A program made the translations under genes and the position numbers. Positions 44,854 through 53,022 of a DNA stretch of 64,000 bases are shown here, piece after piece. Every line of letters begins with the position of its first letter. Position 1 is the first letter of the stretch. This DNA is from an uncultured Chitinophaga sp. (GTDB taxonomy: Bacteria; Bacteroidota; Bacteroidia; Chitinophagales; Chitinophagaceae), in the NCBI RefSeq assembly GCF_937898475.1, contig NZ_CALEJS010000016.1, positions 372,001 through 436,000 on the forward strand, written 5' to 3'. A model generated the notes under the pieces. The model made no database searches, was not told the DNA's origin, and saw only the letters and a program-made list of their open reading frames with translations.

Positions 44854-46137
44854 ATGAGTATCGCCGAGTTATACAGCTTCTACCGCCAACATCCGGGTGT
44901 TCAAACGGATACACGCAAACTGAAACCAAACGATATTTTCTTTGCGCTCAAAGGGCCCAACTTCAACGGCAATACCTATGCGGAAACCGCCCTGGATATG
45001 GGCGCTTCACTTGCTGTAATAGATGATAAATCATACTTTACACGGCCGGATAAAATGATGCTGGTGGACGATGTACTGAGCACCCTGCAGGAACTGGCCC
45101 TCTGGCACCGCATGAAGCTGGATATTCCGATACTGGCCATCACCGGTACTAACGGTAAAACCACTACGAAGGAACTGGTAAGCACAGTGCTTGCTTCCAC
45201 CTATAAAACAATTGCCACGGCAGGTAATCTTAATAATCACATCGGGGTGCCTCTTACTTTACTGAGCATACCACCGGATACAGATATTGCCGTTATAGAA
45301 ATGGGGGCTAACCACCAGCATGAAATCGAAAGCTATTGCCGCATTGCCAGGCCCACGCATGGCATCATTACTAATATTGGTAAGGCCCACCTCGAAGGCT
45401 TTGGCAGTGAAGAAGGCGTACGAAAGGCAAAAGGAGAGCTGTATGACTTCCTGCGGGATCATGACGGTTCCGTTTTTGTCTGCAATAACTACCCTTACCT
45501 GCTGGAAATGAGCCAGGGTATTATGGAGGTGATCACTTACGGAGAAAAGGATGCCGATTGCACCGGTGAGCCCCTGGCTACATCAGCGTTCCTCGGTGTA
45601 AAAGTTACCAGTGATGATACGGTAGGCACCCTGCAAACCCAGCTCACAGGGGCCTATAACTTTCCGAATGTAATGGCTGCCGTAACCGTGGGATTATATT
45701 TTAATGTGCCAGGCGACAGGATCAGGCAGGCGATAGAAAACTATGTGCCTTCCAATAACCGCTCCCAGGTAATGAAACAAGGTACCAATACCGTGATCAT
45801 GGATGCCTACAATGCAAACCCCTCCAGCATGCGGGCCGCTGTTGAGAACTTTACCGGTATCAGCGCAGAAAAGAAAGTACTGCTGCTGGGCGCTATGATG
45901 GAGCTTGGACCAGATAGTGTGAAAGAGCACCAGGCGCTGGTAGATCTGCTGCAGCGTACGCACTGGCACGCTGTTGTACTGGTAGGAGGCGACTTCAGCA
46001 AAGTGCAGCATCCATACCTGTTCCTGGAAAATGCAGCAGCAGCGGCCCAATGGCTGCAGCAACAGCAATTTACAGATACCTACATACTGGTAAAAGGCTC
46101 AAGAAGTATAGGCATGGAAAAAGTGGTGGGAAATTAA
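44854..46137 (+). CDS. murF: UDP-N-acetylmuramoyl-tripeptide-D-alanyl-D-alanine ligase
   Basis: A Mur ligase of about 427 residues that adds D-Ala-D-Ala to the cell-wall precursor. The ATP loop AITGTNGKTTTKEL near residue 97 and the DAYNANPSSMRAAVENF block near residue 310 are diagnostic. ATG at 44854 is chosen over TTG at 44845 because of the promoter position. A MurF-racemase fusion is also encoded at 53023-55521. Its stop codon lies in the left arm of a family B repeat. Confidence 0.95.
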   Translation: MSIAELYSFYRQHPGVQTDTRKLKPNDIFFALKGPNFNGNTYAETALDMGASLAVIDDKSYFTRPDKMMLVDDVLSTLQELALWHRMKLDIPILAITGTNGKTTTKELVSTVLASTYKTIATAGNLNNHIGVPLTLLSIPPDTDIAVIEMGANHQHEIESYCRIARPTHGIITNIGKAHLEGFGSEEGVRKAKGELYDFLRDHDGSVFVCNNYPYLLEMSQGIMEVITYGEKDADCTGEPLATSAFLGVKVTSDDTVGTLQTQLTGAYNFPNVMAAVTVGLYFNVPGDRIRQAIENYVPSNNRSQVMKQGTNTVIMDAYNANPSSMRAAVENFTGISAEKKVLLLGAMMELGPDSVKEHQALVDLLQRTHWHAVVLVGGDFSKVQHPYLFLENAAAAAQWLQQQQFTDTYILVKGSRSIGMEKVVGN

Positions 46138-46231
46138 AAGTTTGAGCGTTTGAAAGTTTGGGGGATCGGATACCGGAAAGGATACTCCTGGTTCAAAGCC
46201 AACTTAAACCTTCAAACGCTCAAACTTTTAA
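46134..46231. repeat. long intergenic inverted repeat, family B (B1)
   Basis: Arms of 26 bases (46134-46159 and 46206-46231) match at 25 of 26 positions around a 46-base loop. The left arm begins on the murF stop codon. Arms consist of tttgagcg/tttgaaag words. Confidence 0.85.
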
Positions 46232-46283
46232 GTGTCTATACTTAAACACCGACCCGCGGCGTTATAACAATCAGGGTTATAAT

Positions 46284-46607
46284 AAAAAAAAAGACCTGCA
46301 AGTTAAAAAACCCGCAGGTGTTCATAACCTATGCCAACTTTAGAGTTTCGTTTTTAGAAGAAATACGCTTAATTACGATTTTCTATATCTGTAAACACTC
46401 TCGAAAAGTTCTTGTTTGTTTGAAAGCCCCTTCCCGGTTCATCCCTTACACTCCCCCGGCTTTTATTTTTACAAAGGCCCACTCATTTGCTATCTCTTTC
46501 TCTGCCCTTTATATACTTATTTACGAGGCTGGATCATGTTTGGATTTACTAAAATGGAAAATTTTTCATCACGAACAATCAACTGGTTATCAACTCAATA
46601 TCAAAAA
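46284..46607 (-). ncRNA. candidate small RNA or long 3' UTR with terminator
   Basis: On the minus strand TACTTTTG at 46621-46614 fits the TAnnTTTG box, and a terminator lies at 46319-46284: stem acctgc/gcaggt, 14-base loop, then nine T. The about 320-base stretch between them has no convincing gene; short frames are unconvincing and its base composition is AT-richer than the genes around it. It could equally be the 3' UTR of the epimerase gene, which ends at 46747. The plus-strand frame across it looks like chance. Confidence 0.35.
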
Positions 46608-46746
46608 TTCGTCCAAAAGTAAATCCCTCGTATATTATCCGGTTTTAATGCGAATAAAACTGCGTTTTTCCCGGTATTGTTTCCTGCGTTTATCTCCTGG
46701 CCCGGTGCCCCGCTGCGGGCAAACTTTTAAGTATACAATTGAGCGC

Positions 46747-47148
46747 TTAAGCCTGCTCCTGGCACAATTCAACCAGCACACCGCCCGTATCTTTAGGGTG
46801 TAGAAAGCAGATCAGTTTATTATCAGCCCCGGGTTTGGGCTTATCCTGCAGCAGGGTAAAACCCGCAGCCTTCAGCCGTTGCATTTCTTCCTCAATATTG
46901 CTTACCTCGAAGGCAATATGGTGCATGCCCGCCCCTTTTTTTTCCAGGAACCGTGCAATAGCACTGTCAGGCCCGGTGGCTTCCAATAGTTCTATTTTGG
47001 TCTCCCCCTGGCGGAAAAATGCCGTTTGTACCTGCTCACTTTCCACTGTTTCCGTTTTATAGCACGGACTATTCAGCAGTTTCTCAAATAAAGGCACCGA
47101 ATCCCGGAGTGAAGCAACCGCTATACCAATGTGTTCAACTTTCAGCAT
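46747..47148 (-). CDS. mce: methylmalonyl-CoA epimerase
   Basis: A 133-residue vicinal-oxygen-chelate enzyme that interconverts R- and S-methylmalonyl-CoA. The start ATG at 47148 (MLKVEHIGIAVASLRD) is chosen; the open frame has 19 more codons upstream that do not fit the family. Metal ligands are in VEHIGIA, GMHHIAFEV and VLVELCQE (His, His, Glu), as in VOC epimerases. It belongs to propionate metabolism with the B12-binding subunit at 60181. It is convergent with murF and divergent from iscS. Confidence 0.92.
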   Translation of the reverse strand: MLKVEHIGIAVASLRDSVPLFEKLLNSPCYKTETVESEQVQTAFFRQGETKIELLEATGPDSAIARFLEKKGAGMHHIAFEVSNIEEEMQRLKAAGFTLLQDKPKPGADNKLICFLHPKDTGGVLVELCQEQA

Positions 47149-47263
47149 GCAACGTTTTTTTATGCCCGGTAAGTTCATAAAAAATCCGGAATCCCATAGA
47201 GGCATTCTATCCGCCTATCAGATATATAGATGAAGGGTCAGGGAAAAAATTGTAGTTTAATGG

Positions 47264-47271
47264 TAAATTTG
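47264..47271 (+). promoter_or_regulatory. -7 box upstream of iscS
   Basis: TAAATTTG matches TAnnTTTG, 37 bases before the iscS ATG. There is no well-placed TTG at -33. Confidence 0.45.
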
Positions 47272-47308
47272 TAATGATTGCCAACTTAACATAAAGTATT
47301 GTATCCAT

Positions 47309-48526
47309 ATGATGAAACTGCCTATATACCTTGACAATAACGCTACTACGCCCTGCGATCCAAGGGTGGTAGAAACCATGCTGCCATATTTCACCGAAAC
47401 ATTTGGCAACGCAGCCAGCCGCAATCATCCTTTCGGATGGGCGGCAGAAGAGGCAGTGGACTATGCGCGTGAACAGGTGGCCAGACTGATAGGCGCCGAT
47501 ACAAAGGAGATCATTTTCACCTCCGGCGCTACGGAAGCAGATAACCTGGCCCTGAAAGGGGTGTTTGAAATGTATGCGGCCAAAGGCAATCACATCATCA
47601 CATGCGAAACGGAGCACAAAGCTGTATTGGATACCTGTAAACACCTGGAAAAAACAGGCGCTTCGGTTACCTGTCTCAAAGTGAACCATGAAGGGCTCAT
47701 TGATCTGAAAGAACTGGAAGCAGCCATCACGCCCCAGACTATTATGGTGGCCATTATGTACGCCAATAATGAAACAGGCGTGATCCATCCTATCCGCGAG
47801 ATCAGCCACATTACCCGTAAGCACGGTGTGCTGCTGATGACAGACGCCACGCAGGCCGTTGGCAAGATACCGGTGGATGTACATAAAGATGGTATAGACC
47901 TGCTGGCGTTCAGCGCACATAAAATGTACGGGCCCAAAGGCATCGGCGCCCTGTACGTACGCCGCAAATCACCCCGCGTAAAGGTGACCGCCCAGATGGA
48001 CGGTGGCGGCCATGAAAGAGGTATGCGCTCCGGCACCCTGAATGTGCCCGGCATAGTAGGATTTGGTAAAGCCTGTGAACTGGCCCTGCAGGAAATGGAA
48101 GCCGAAGCCAAACGTCTTTCCGCGCTGCGCGACAAGCTGGAAAAAGCCCTGCTGCAGCTGGAAGAATCATATGTGAATGGCTCTCCCGTTCACCGTTTAC
48201 CGCATGTAACCAATGTCTCTTTTAAATACGTGGAAGGCGAAGGACTGATGATGGGCTTTAACAAAAATATCGCCCTTTCTTCCGGCTCTGCCTGTACCAG
48301 CGCATCCCTTGAACCCAGTTATGTGCTGAAAGCCCTGGGCCTCGGTGATGATTTGGCACATTCTTCGCTTCGTTTTGGATTGGGACGCTTTACCACAGAA
48401 GAGCAGATCGATTACACGATCACAGCAGTGACAGAGACAGTGAACAAATTGCGCGAAATGAGCCCGCTGTGGGAAATGTACAAGGACGGGGTGGACCTGA
48501 ACTCTATTGAGTGGGCGCACCACTGA
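47309..48526 (+). CDS. iscS: cysteine desulfurase IscS
   Basis: A 405-residue PLP enzyme that takes sulfur from cysteine for Fe-S clusters and thiolation. The Schiff-base lysine is K205 (FSAHKMYGPK) and the IscS-type catalytic Cys is C329 (SSGSACTSA). The start may be 47309 or the next codon. IscU follows after a family C repeat of about 165 bases. Other isc genes such as iscR, hscA and fdx are not in the window. Confidence 0.96.
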   Translation: MMKLPIYLDNNATTPCDPRVVETMLPYFTETFGNAASRNHPFGWAAEEAVDYAREQVARLIGADTKEIIFTSGATEADNLALKGVFEMYAAKGNHIITCETEHKAVLDTCKHLEKTGASVTCLKVNHEGLIDLKELEAAITPQTIMVAIMYANNETGVIHPIREISHITRKHGVLLMTDATQAVGKIPVDVHKDGIDLLAFSAHKMYGPKGIGALYVRRKSPRVKVTAQMDGGGHERGMRSGTLNVPGIVGFGKACELALQEMEAEAKRLSALRDKLEKALLQLEESYVNGSPVHRLPHVTNVSFKYVEGEGLMMGFNKNIALSSGSACTSASLEPSYVLKALGLGDDLAHSSLRFGLGRFTTEEQIDYTITAVTETVNKLREMSPLWEMYKDGVDLNSIEWAHH

Positions 48527-48690
48527 TAGCTGTCAGCCATTAGCTGTTTGCTTCTGGCTACAAAGCTGCCGGCCGATCAACCAACAAAGGATAACATAGC
48601 ATTTAATAACAAAGCCGGCTGAAAACTTTTAGCTGATTGACCATATCCAAAAAAGCTAAAGGCTTTTAGCCGACAGCTAAAAGCTCAATA
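48527..48690. repeat. intergenic word repeat, family C (C3)
   Basis: Left words (gatagctgtcagccattagc, tgtttgcttctggcta) and right words (cttttagctg 48626-48635, cagctaaaag 48674-48683) occupy the iscS-iscU gap. The right half alone folds as a 10-base hairpin just before the iscU ATG. Confidence 0.75.
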
Positions 48691-48692
48691 AA

Positions 48693-49112
48693 ATGGCTTA
48701 CTCAGAAAAAGTGTTGGATCATTACAACAATCCAAAGAATGTGGGCACGCTGGACAAAAGCAAGAGCACGGTAGGAACCGGTCTGGTAGGCGCGCCTGAA
48801 TGTGGCGACGTGATGCGTTTGCAGATAGAAGTGGATCCCGCCACACAGGTAATTAAAGATGCCAAGTTCAAAACCTTCGGCTGTGGCTCTGCCATCGCAT
48901 CTTCCTCTCTGGCCACAGAATGGCTCAAAGGTAAAACCGTGGAAGAAGCAGTGAAGATCGACAACATGGACATCGTGGAAGAGCTCAGCCTTCCCCCAGT
49001 AAAGATCCATTGCTCCGTACTTGCGGAAGATGCCATTAAAGCGGCCATCAACGATTACCGCAAGAAGAACGGACTGGAAGAACTGAAGTTCGAGGAAAGC
49101 GCCGTGAACTAA
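48693..49112 (+). CDS. iscU: Fe-S cluster assembly scaffold IscU
   Basis: A 139-residue scaffold on which IscS builds [2Fe-2S] clusters. The three cysteines C37 (GAPECGD), C64 (FGCGSAIASSS) and C107 (KIHCSVLA) are in place, and the LPPVKIHC motif for chaperone binding is intact. The start ATG fits MAYSEKVLDHYNNPKNVG exactly. It follows iscS on the same strand. Confidence 0.97.
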   Translation: MAYSEKVLDHYNNPKNVGTLDKSKSTVGTGLVGAPECGDVMRLQIEVDPATQVIKDAKFKTFGCGSAIASSSLATEWLKGKTVEEAVKIDNMDIVEELSLPPVKIHCSVLAEDAIKAAINDYRKKNGLEELKFEESAVN

Positions 49113-49436
49113 GCCAGCGCTCAGCCTTTTGCCCTTAGCTGTGAGCCGGATGCAACAGCTAACAGGCCGTCTGTCTCACTACCGGGCCATACACCCAAAC
49201 CTGCAACCATCCCCTCCTTTCCTGTTACTGTCAAAGCACCCTATCCTGTTCAATCCCCAATAATGCCCTGTTTCCCCATTTCCGCTGTAAAACGCAGCCG
49301 GTATAGCATCCGTATAGCTACTCCGTAACCAGTAATCTGCGGAACTCCGGGCGCCAATGCCCCTGCTTATTCCGCTCAAGAAAAATAAGAGCAAGAATTC
49401 CAGCGTTCTAATATATTTGTACTTTTAATAATTCTT
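49113..49436. other. 324-base intergenic region with family C repeat and gldFG promoter
   Basis: It holds a perfect 8-base hairpin of C words (ttagctgt 49135-49142, acagctaa 49155-49162) just after iscU. A larger hairpin (gcggaa/ttccgc near 49340-49377) has no T run. TATATTTG at 49412-49419 is a TAnnTTTG box, 17 bases before the gldFG ATG. I see no gene here. Confidence 0.6.
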
Positions 49437-51872
49437 ATGCTAGCCATCTTCAGAAAGGAAATACACCAGTTTTTCAGCAGTATCACCGGTTACGTGGCCA
49501 TTATCCTTTTTCTGCTGGCAAACGGATTGTTATTGTTCGTGTTTCCGGATACCAACCTGCTGGACTTTGGTTACGCCAACCTCGATCCGCTGTTCGAACT
49601 GGCGCCCATCATCTATTTGCTGCTGATACCTGCCATTACCATGCGCAGTTTTGCAGACGAATTCCGCTCCGGTACCATAGAGCTGCTCAGCACCAAACCA
49701 CTTTCCTGGTGGCAGATCGTACTGGGTAAATACTGGGCCAGCACCCTAATCGTGCTCATCTCCCTGCTGCCCACCGGGGTATATTACCTGGCCATCCACC
49801 AGCTCAGCACTGCCCCGGTACGCCTCGATAACGGCGGCATAGCCGGCTCCTACCTGGGCCTCCTGCTGCTGGGCGCCGTATTCACCTCCGTCGGCATCTG
49901 GGCCTCGTCTATTACCACCAATGCAGTAGTGTCTTTCCTAATAGCCGTATTTACCTGTTTTCTTTTCTATAATGGCTTTGACGCCCTGAGTAAAATACCG
50001 GCGTTTTCAGGCGGCGCAGATTATTACCTGCAGATGGCCGGTATCAAGTTCCATTATACATCCATCAGCAGGGGAGTGGTAGACAGCCGCGACCTGGTAT
50101 ATTTTGCCAGCGTAATTGTGCTGATGCTCTACCTGAGCAGAACCTCGCTGCAGCGCCGTGTATGGCAGGGGGTAAGCAACCGCAAGAAATATTTCCAGCG
50201 GGCGCTGGCCGTGCTGGCTGTACTGATCGGGGTTAACGTACTGGCGGCATATGTACATGGCCGTGCAGACCTCACCGCCGAAAAAAGATATACCCTGGCC
50301 CCCGCCACCAAACAGCTGCTGCGTGACCTTGACAGCACCATCACCATCGAAGTGTTCCTCAAGGGCGACTACCCCGCCGCCTTCCGGCAGCTGGCCCAAT
50401 CTACACAGGAACTCCTGGAAGAGTTCAGGGAATACGGCGGCAAAAACATCCGCTTCTCCATCCTGAACCCGGGACAAGGCCTGCCCGACTCCGCCCGTAT
50501 GGATTTTCAGCAGCAGCTGGTAGAAAAAGGGATCATGCCCTTTAACCTCCAGGTACAGCAGGAAGCCAGCGAAGGCTACAGCGAGAAACTGATCTTTCCC
50601 GGCGCACTCGTACACTATAAAGACAAAACCATTGGGGTGAACCTGCTGAAAAGCCAGGCAGGGCAAGACCCTCAGGCCGCTATCGGCAGTTCGGAAGCCC
50701 TGCTGGAATACCAGTTTGTGAACGCGATCTATAAGCTCCGGCAGGAGCATAAACCCCTCGTTGGTTACATGCTGGGCAACGGCGAATCACTGGGCGCCGA
50801 AGTCTACGACGCACTGACCACCGTACAGGCCAACTATGCGCTGGATACCATCTCCCTGCAATACAACTCACATATCCCGAAAGATTTCGATCTGATCATC
50901 TTTGCCAAGCCTGCCAGCCGTTTTTCAGACGATGATAAGATGAAGATCGATCAATACATTATGCACGGCGGTAAGGTGATCTGGTTCCTCGATGTGCTGA
51001 ACGCCTCGATGGATAGCCTCCAGGAACAAAGCCGCTTCATTGCGTTTGACCGCGGACTCAACCTGGAAGACCTGCTCTTCCGCTACGGCGTAAGGGTGAA
51101 CCCGGACATGATCCAGGACCTGCAATCTGATATCGTACCGCTGGTGGTAGGCAATGTAGGCAACAAACCGCAGATACAACCGGTGCCTTTCCCCTATTTC
51201 CCGCTGCTCTCGCCCACCGGCAACCATCCTATTGTAAAAAATATGGACCTGGTGATGAGCCGCTTTACCAGCTCTATAGACACGATCAAGGGCGGGGATA
51301 TTACCAAAACCATCCTGCTCACCTCCTCCCGCAGCAGCCGCCGGGTAAGAATGCCCGCAGAGATCACCTGGGAAAGCATCCGTACAAAGCCCAACCCGCG
51401 CGAATTCCGCGAGTCCTTTATTCCCGCGGCTGTATTGCTGGAAGGTCATTTTACCTCCCTGTTCCGCAACCGGCTTGACCGGGCGCAGCAGGCGGCTATC
51501 ACACAGGCCTCCGGTCAGCCCTTCCTGGATGCCGCTCCTGCACCCGGTAAGATGATCGTGGTGGGCGATGGCGATATCATCTCCAATGCTGTTTCCCGCA
51601 AGAACGGCCCCCTGCAGATGGGCATCAATGCTTTCAATCCTGACTACGTATTTGCCAATAAAGAGTTTTTCCTTAACTGCCTGGAATATCTTACCAATAC
51701 CGCCGGCATCATGGAAACCCGCAACAAGGAAGTTACGCTGCGTCTGCTGGATGCCGCTAAAGTAAAGCAGGAGCGGACGAAATGGCAGATCATCTGCTTC
51801 GTGGTGCCTGTCGGCCTCATCCTGCTGTTTGCAATGGTGTTCCAGTTTATCCGTCAGCGCAGGTTTGAGTAA
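49437..51872 (+). CDS. GldF-GldG fusion, gliding-associated ABC transporter membrane and periplasmic parts
   Basis: An 811-residue single protein. Residues 1-241 match GldF, an ABC-2-type permease with about six helices (GYVAIILFLLANGLLLFVF, ELAPIIYLLLIPAITMRSF). Residues from about 250 match GldG, with one helix (ALAVLAVLIGVNVLAAYV), a large soluble GldG/ABC-type region and a final helix (ICFVVPVGLILLFAMVF). In Flavobacterium the two are separate genes next to each other. The ATPase GldA is not in the window. Preceded by a -7 box. Confidence 0.9.
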   Translation: MLAIFRKEIHQFFSSITGYVAIILFLLANGLLLFVFPDTNLLDFGYANLDPLFELAPIIYLLLIPAITMRSFADEFRSGTIELLSTKPLSWWQIVLGKYWASTLIVLISLLPTGVYYLAIHQLSTAPVRLDNGGIAGSYLGLLLLGAVFTSVGIWASSITTNAVVSFLIAVFTCFLFYNGFDALSKIPAFSGGADYYLQMAGIKFHYTSISRGVVDSRDLVYFASVIVLMLYLSRTSLQRRVWQGVSNRKKYFQRALAVLAVLIGVNVLAAYVHGRADLTAEKRYTLAPATKQLLRDLDSTITIEVFLKGDYPAAFRQLAQSTQELLEEFREYGGKNIRFSILNPGQGLPDSARMDFQQQLVEKGIMPFNLQVQQEASEGYSEKLIFPGALVHYKDKTIGVNLLKSQAGQDPQAAIGSSEALLEYQFVNAIYKLRQEHKPLVGYMLGNGESLGAEVYDALTTVQANYALDTISLQYNSHIPKDFDLIIFAKPASRFSDDDKMKIDQYIMHGGKVIWFLDVLNASMDSLQEQSRFIAFDRGLNLEDLLFRYGVRVNPDMIQDLQSDIVPLVVGNVGNKPQIQPVPFPYFPLLSPTGNHPIVKNMDLVMSRFTSSIDTIKGGDITKTILLTSSRSSRRVRMPAEITWESIRTKPNPREFRESFIPAAVLLEGHFTSLFRNRLDRAQQAAITQASGQPFLDAAPAPGKMIVVGDGDIISNAVSRKNGPLQMGINAFNPDYVFANKEFFLNCLEYLTNTAGIMETRNKEVTLRLLDAAKVKQERTKWQIICFVVPVGLILLFAMVFQFIRQRRFE

Positions 51873-51873
51873 T

Positions 51874-51990
51874 GGTCTGTCCATGGTCCATTGCATGTTC
51901 TAATTATTACATGTGTTAGCTATACTACAGGCATTACGCTGCAACACCTGTAGTACAGGGCAGTCTATGGACTATTGACTATATCCATTA
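51874..51990. repeat. intergenic word repeat, family D (D1)
   Basis: Outer arms of tggtctgtccatggtccatt and gtctatggactattgactat words surround a perfect 9-base inner hairpin (tactacagg/cctgtagta). It fills the gldFG-terC gap. Confidence 0.7.
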
Positions 51991-52022
51991 TCTTTGCTGT
52001 TCACTAAACAACAACCGGCTGC

Positions 52023-53000
52023 ATGACACCCACACAGTGGACGTATCTGATCTTTGGCATTGTTATCGTCCTGGCCCTGATCTTTGATCTTGGTTTACTG
52101 AGTAAAAAATCTACCACTGTATCCATTAAAAAGGCCCTTATCCAAACCTCTTTCTGGGTAGGACTTTCCCTCGCTTTTTTCGTATTTGTATGGTTTGAGG
52201 ATGGCGCTGACATTGCTATCAGCTACCTCAGCGCCTACCTGATGGAATGGTCGCTTTCTATTGACAATATCTTTGTATTTATACTCATATTCGGATTCTT
52301 TAAAGTAAAAGAAACCAGCTACGCACGCGTGCTGCTCATCGGTATCATGATGGCCATCGTATTCCGCGCCATCTTTATCACTATCGGTACAGCCCTCATT
52401 GCCCAGTTTAACTGGATACTCTACATTTTCGGCGCCTTCCTGGTGTATACCGGTGTAAAGATGTTCGTAGTAGATCAGCAGGACGATTTCAAACCCGAAG
52501 AGAACATTGCCTACCGCTTTATGAGTAAATACATGCGTATCTCCCACGAAGAGCCGCATGGCAGGTTCACTATCAAAAAAGGCGATAAAGTGTATTTTAC
52601 CACCCTGGCCATTGTAGTGGTAATGCTGGCAGTTACGGATATTATATTTGCACTGGATTCCATTCCTGCCGTGTTTGCCATTTCACAGGTGCCCCTGGTG
52701 ATTTATACCTCCAATATTTTTGCCGTACTGGGCCTTCGCTCACTGTTCTTCCTGCTGAGGGGAGCAGTGGATAAATTTGATTACCTGCAGCAGGGCATTG
52801 CCATTGTGCTTGTATTCATTGGCCTTAAAATGCTGGCAGAAATTATACATTTCCGTATGCCGGTGTACGTGTCACTGATCGTGATCGTATCATGCCTGGG
52901 CGGCTCTATCCTGTATTCTGTTTTCTTTCAGAAGAAAGGAGTGCCTGAAAAACTGGAAGTAGAAGAAAACCATGCAAAAAAGCATTCAGCTAACAGCTAA
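52023..53000 (+). CDS. TerC family membrane protein
   Basis: A 325-residue protein with about nine helices, of the TerC/Alx family (metal ion export, formerly tellurium resistance). EWSLSIDNIFVFILIFGFF near residue 77 and VTDIIFALDSIPAVFAIS near residue 206 carry the conserved acidic residues. The last codons (His-Ser-Ala-Asn-Ser, stop) are read from a family C repeat. Metal specificity is unknown (manganese or calcium in known cases). Confidence 0.93.
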   Translation: MTPTQWTYLIFGIVIVLALIFDLGLLSKKSTTVSIKKALIQTSFWVGLSLAFFVFVWFEDGADIAISYLSAYLMEWSLSIDNIFVFILIFGFFKVKETSYARVLLIGIMMAIVFRAIFITIGTALIAQFNWILYIFGAFLVYTGVKMFVVDQQDDFKPEENIAYRFMSKYMRISHEEPHGRFTIKKGDKVYFTTLAIVVVMLAVTDIIFALDSIPAVFAISQVPLVIYTSNIFAVLGLRSLFFLLRGAVDKFDYLQQGIAIVLVFIGLKMLAEIIHFRMPVYVSLIVIVSCLGGSILYSVFFQKKGVPEKLEVEENHAKKHSANS

Positions 53001-53021
53001 ATGCTAACAGCTAATTCACAT
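52985..53021. repeat. intergenic word repeat, family C (C5)
   Basis: cagctaacagctaaatgc and taacagctaattc words cover the end of terC and the gap before murF-alr. The terC stop codon (52998-53000) is inside it. The repeat has no clear right arm. Confidence 0.6.
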
Positions 53022-53022
53022 T

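Noticed and set aside
44854..46137. stand-alone murF as a pseudogene next to the fused copy
   Set aside because: Full length with all ligase motifs and a promoter box, so it looks functional.
46160..46205. possible tRNA (the loop has a ggttcaaa stretch)
   Set aside because: No acceptor stem, anticodon arm or CCA fits; the stretch is the loop of word repeat B1.
46318..46803. 161-codon plus-strand frame in the gap before mce
   Set aside because: It overlaps mce at one end, has no homologous-looking motif, and lies in AT-rich DNA where a minus-strand RNA is more likely.
46934..47062. mce start at 47205 giving 152 residues
   Set aside because: The first 19 codons do not match the family; ATG at 47148 gives the standard MLKVEHIGIA start.
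47207..47920. 237-codon minus-strand frame opposite iscS
   Set aside because: Antisense shadow of iscS with no signal of its own.
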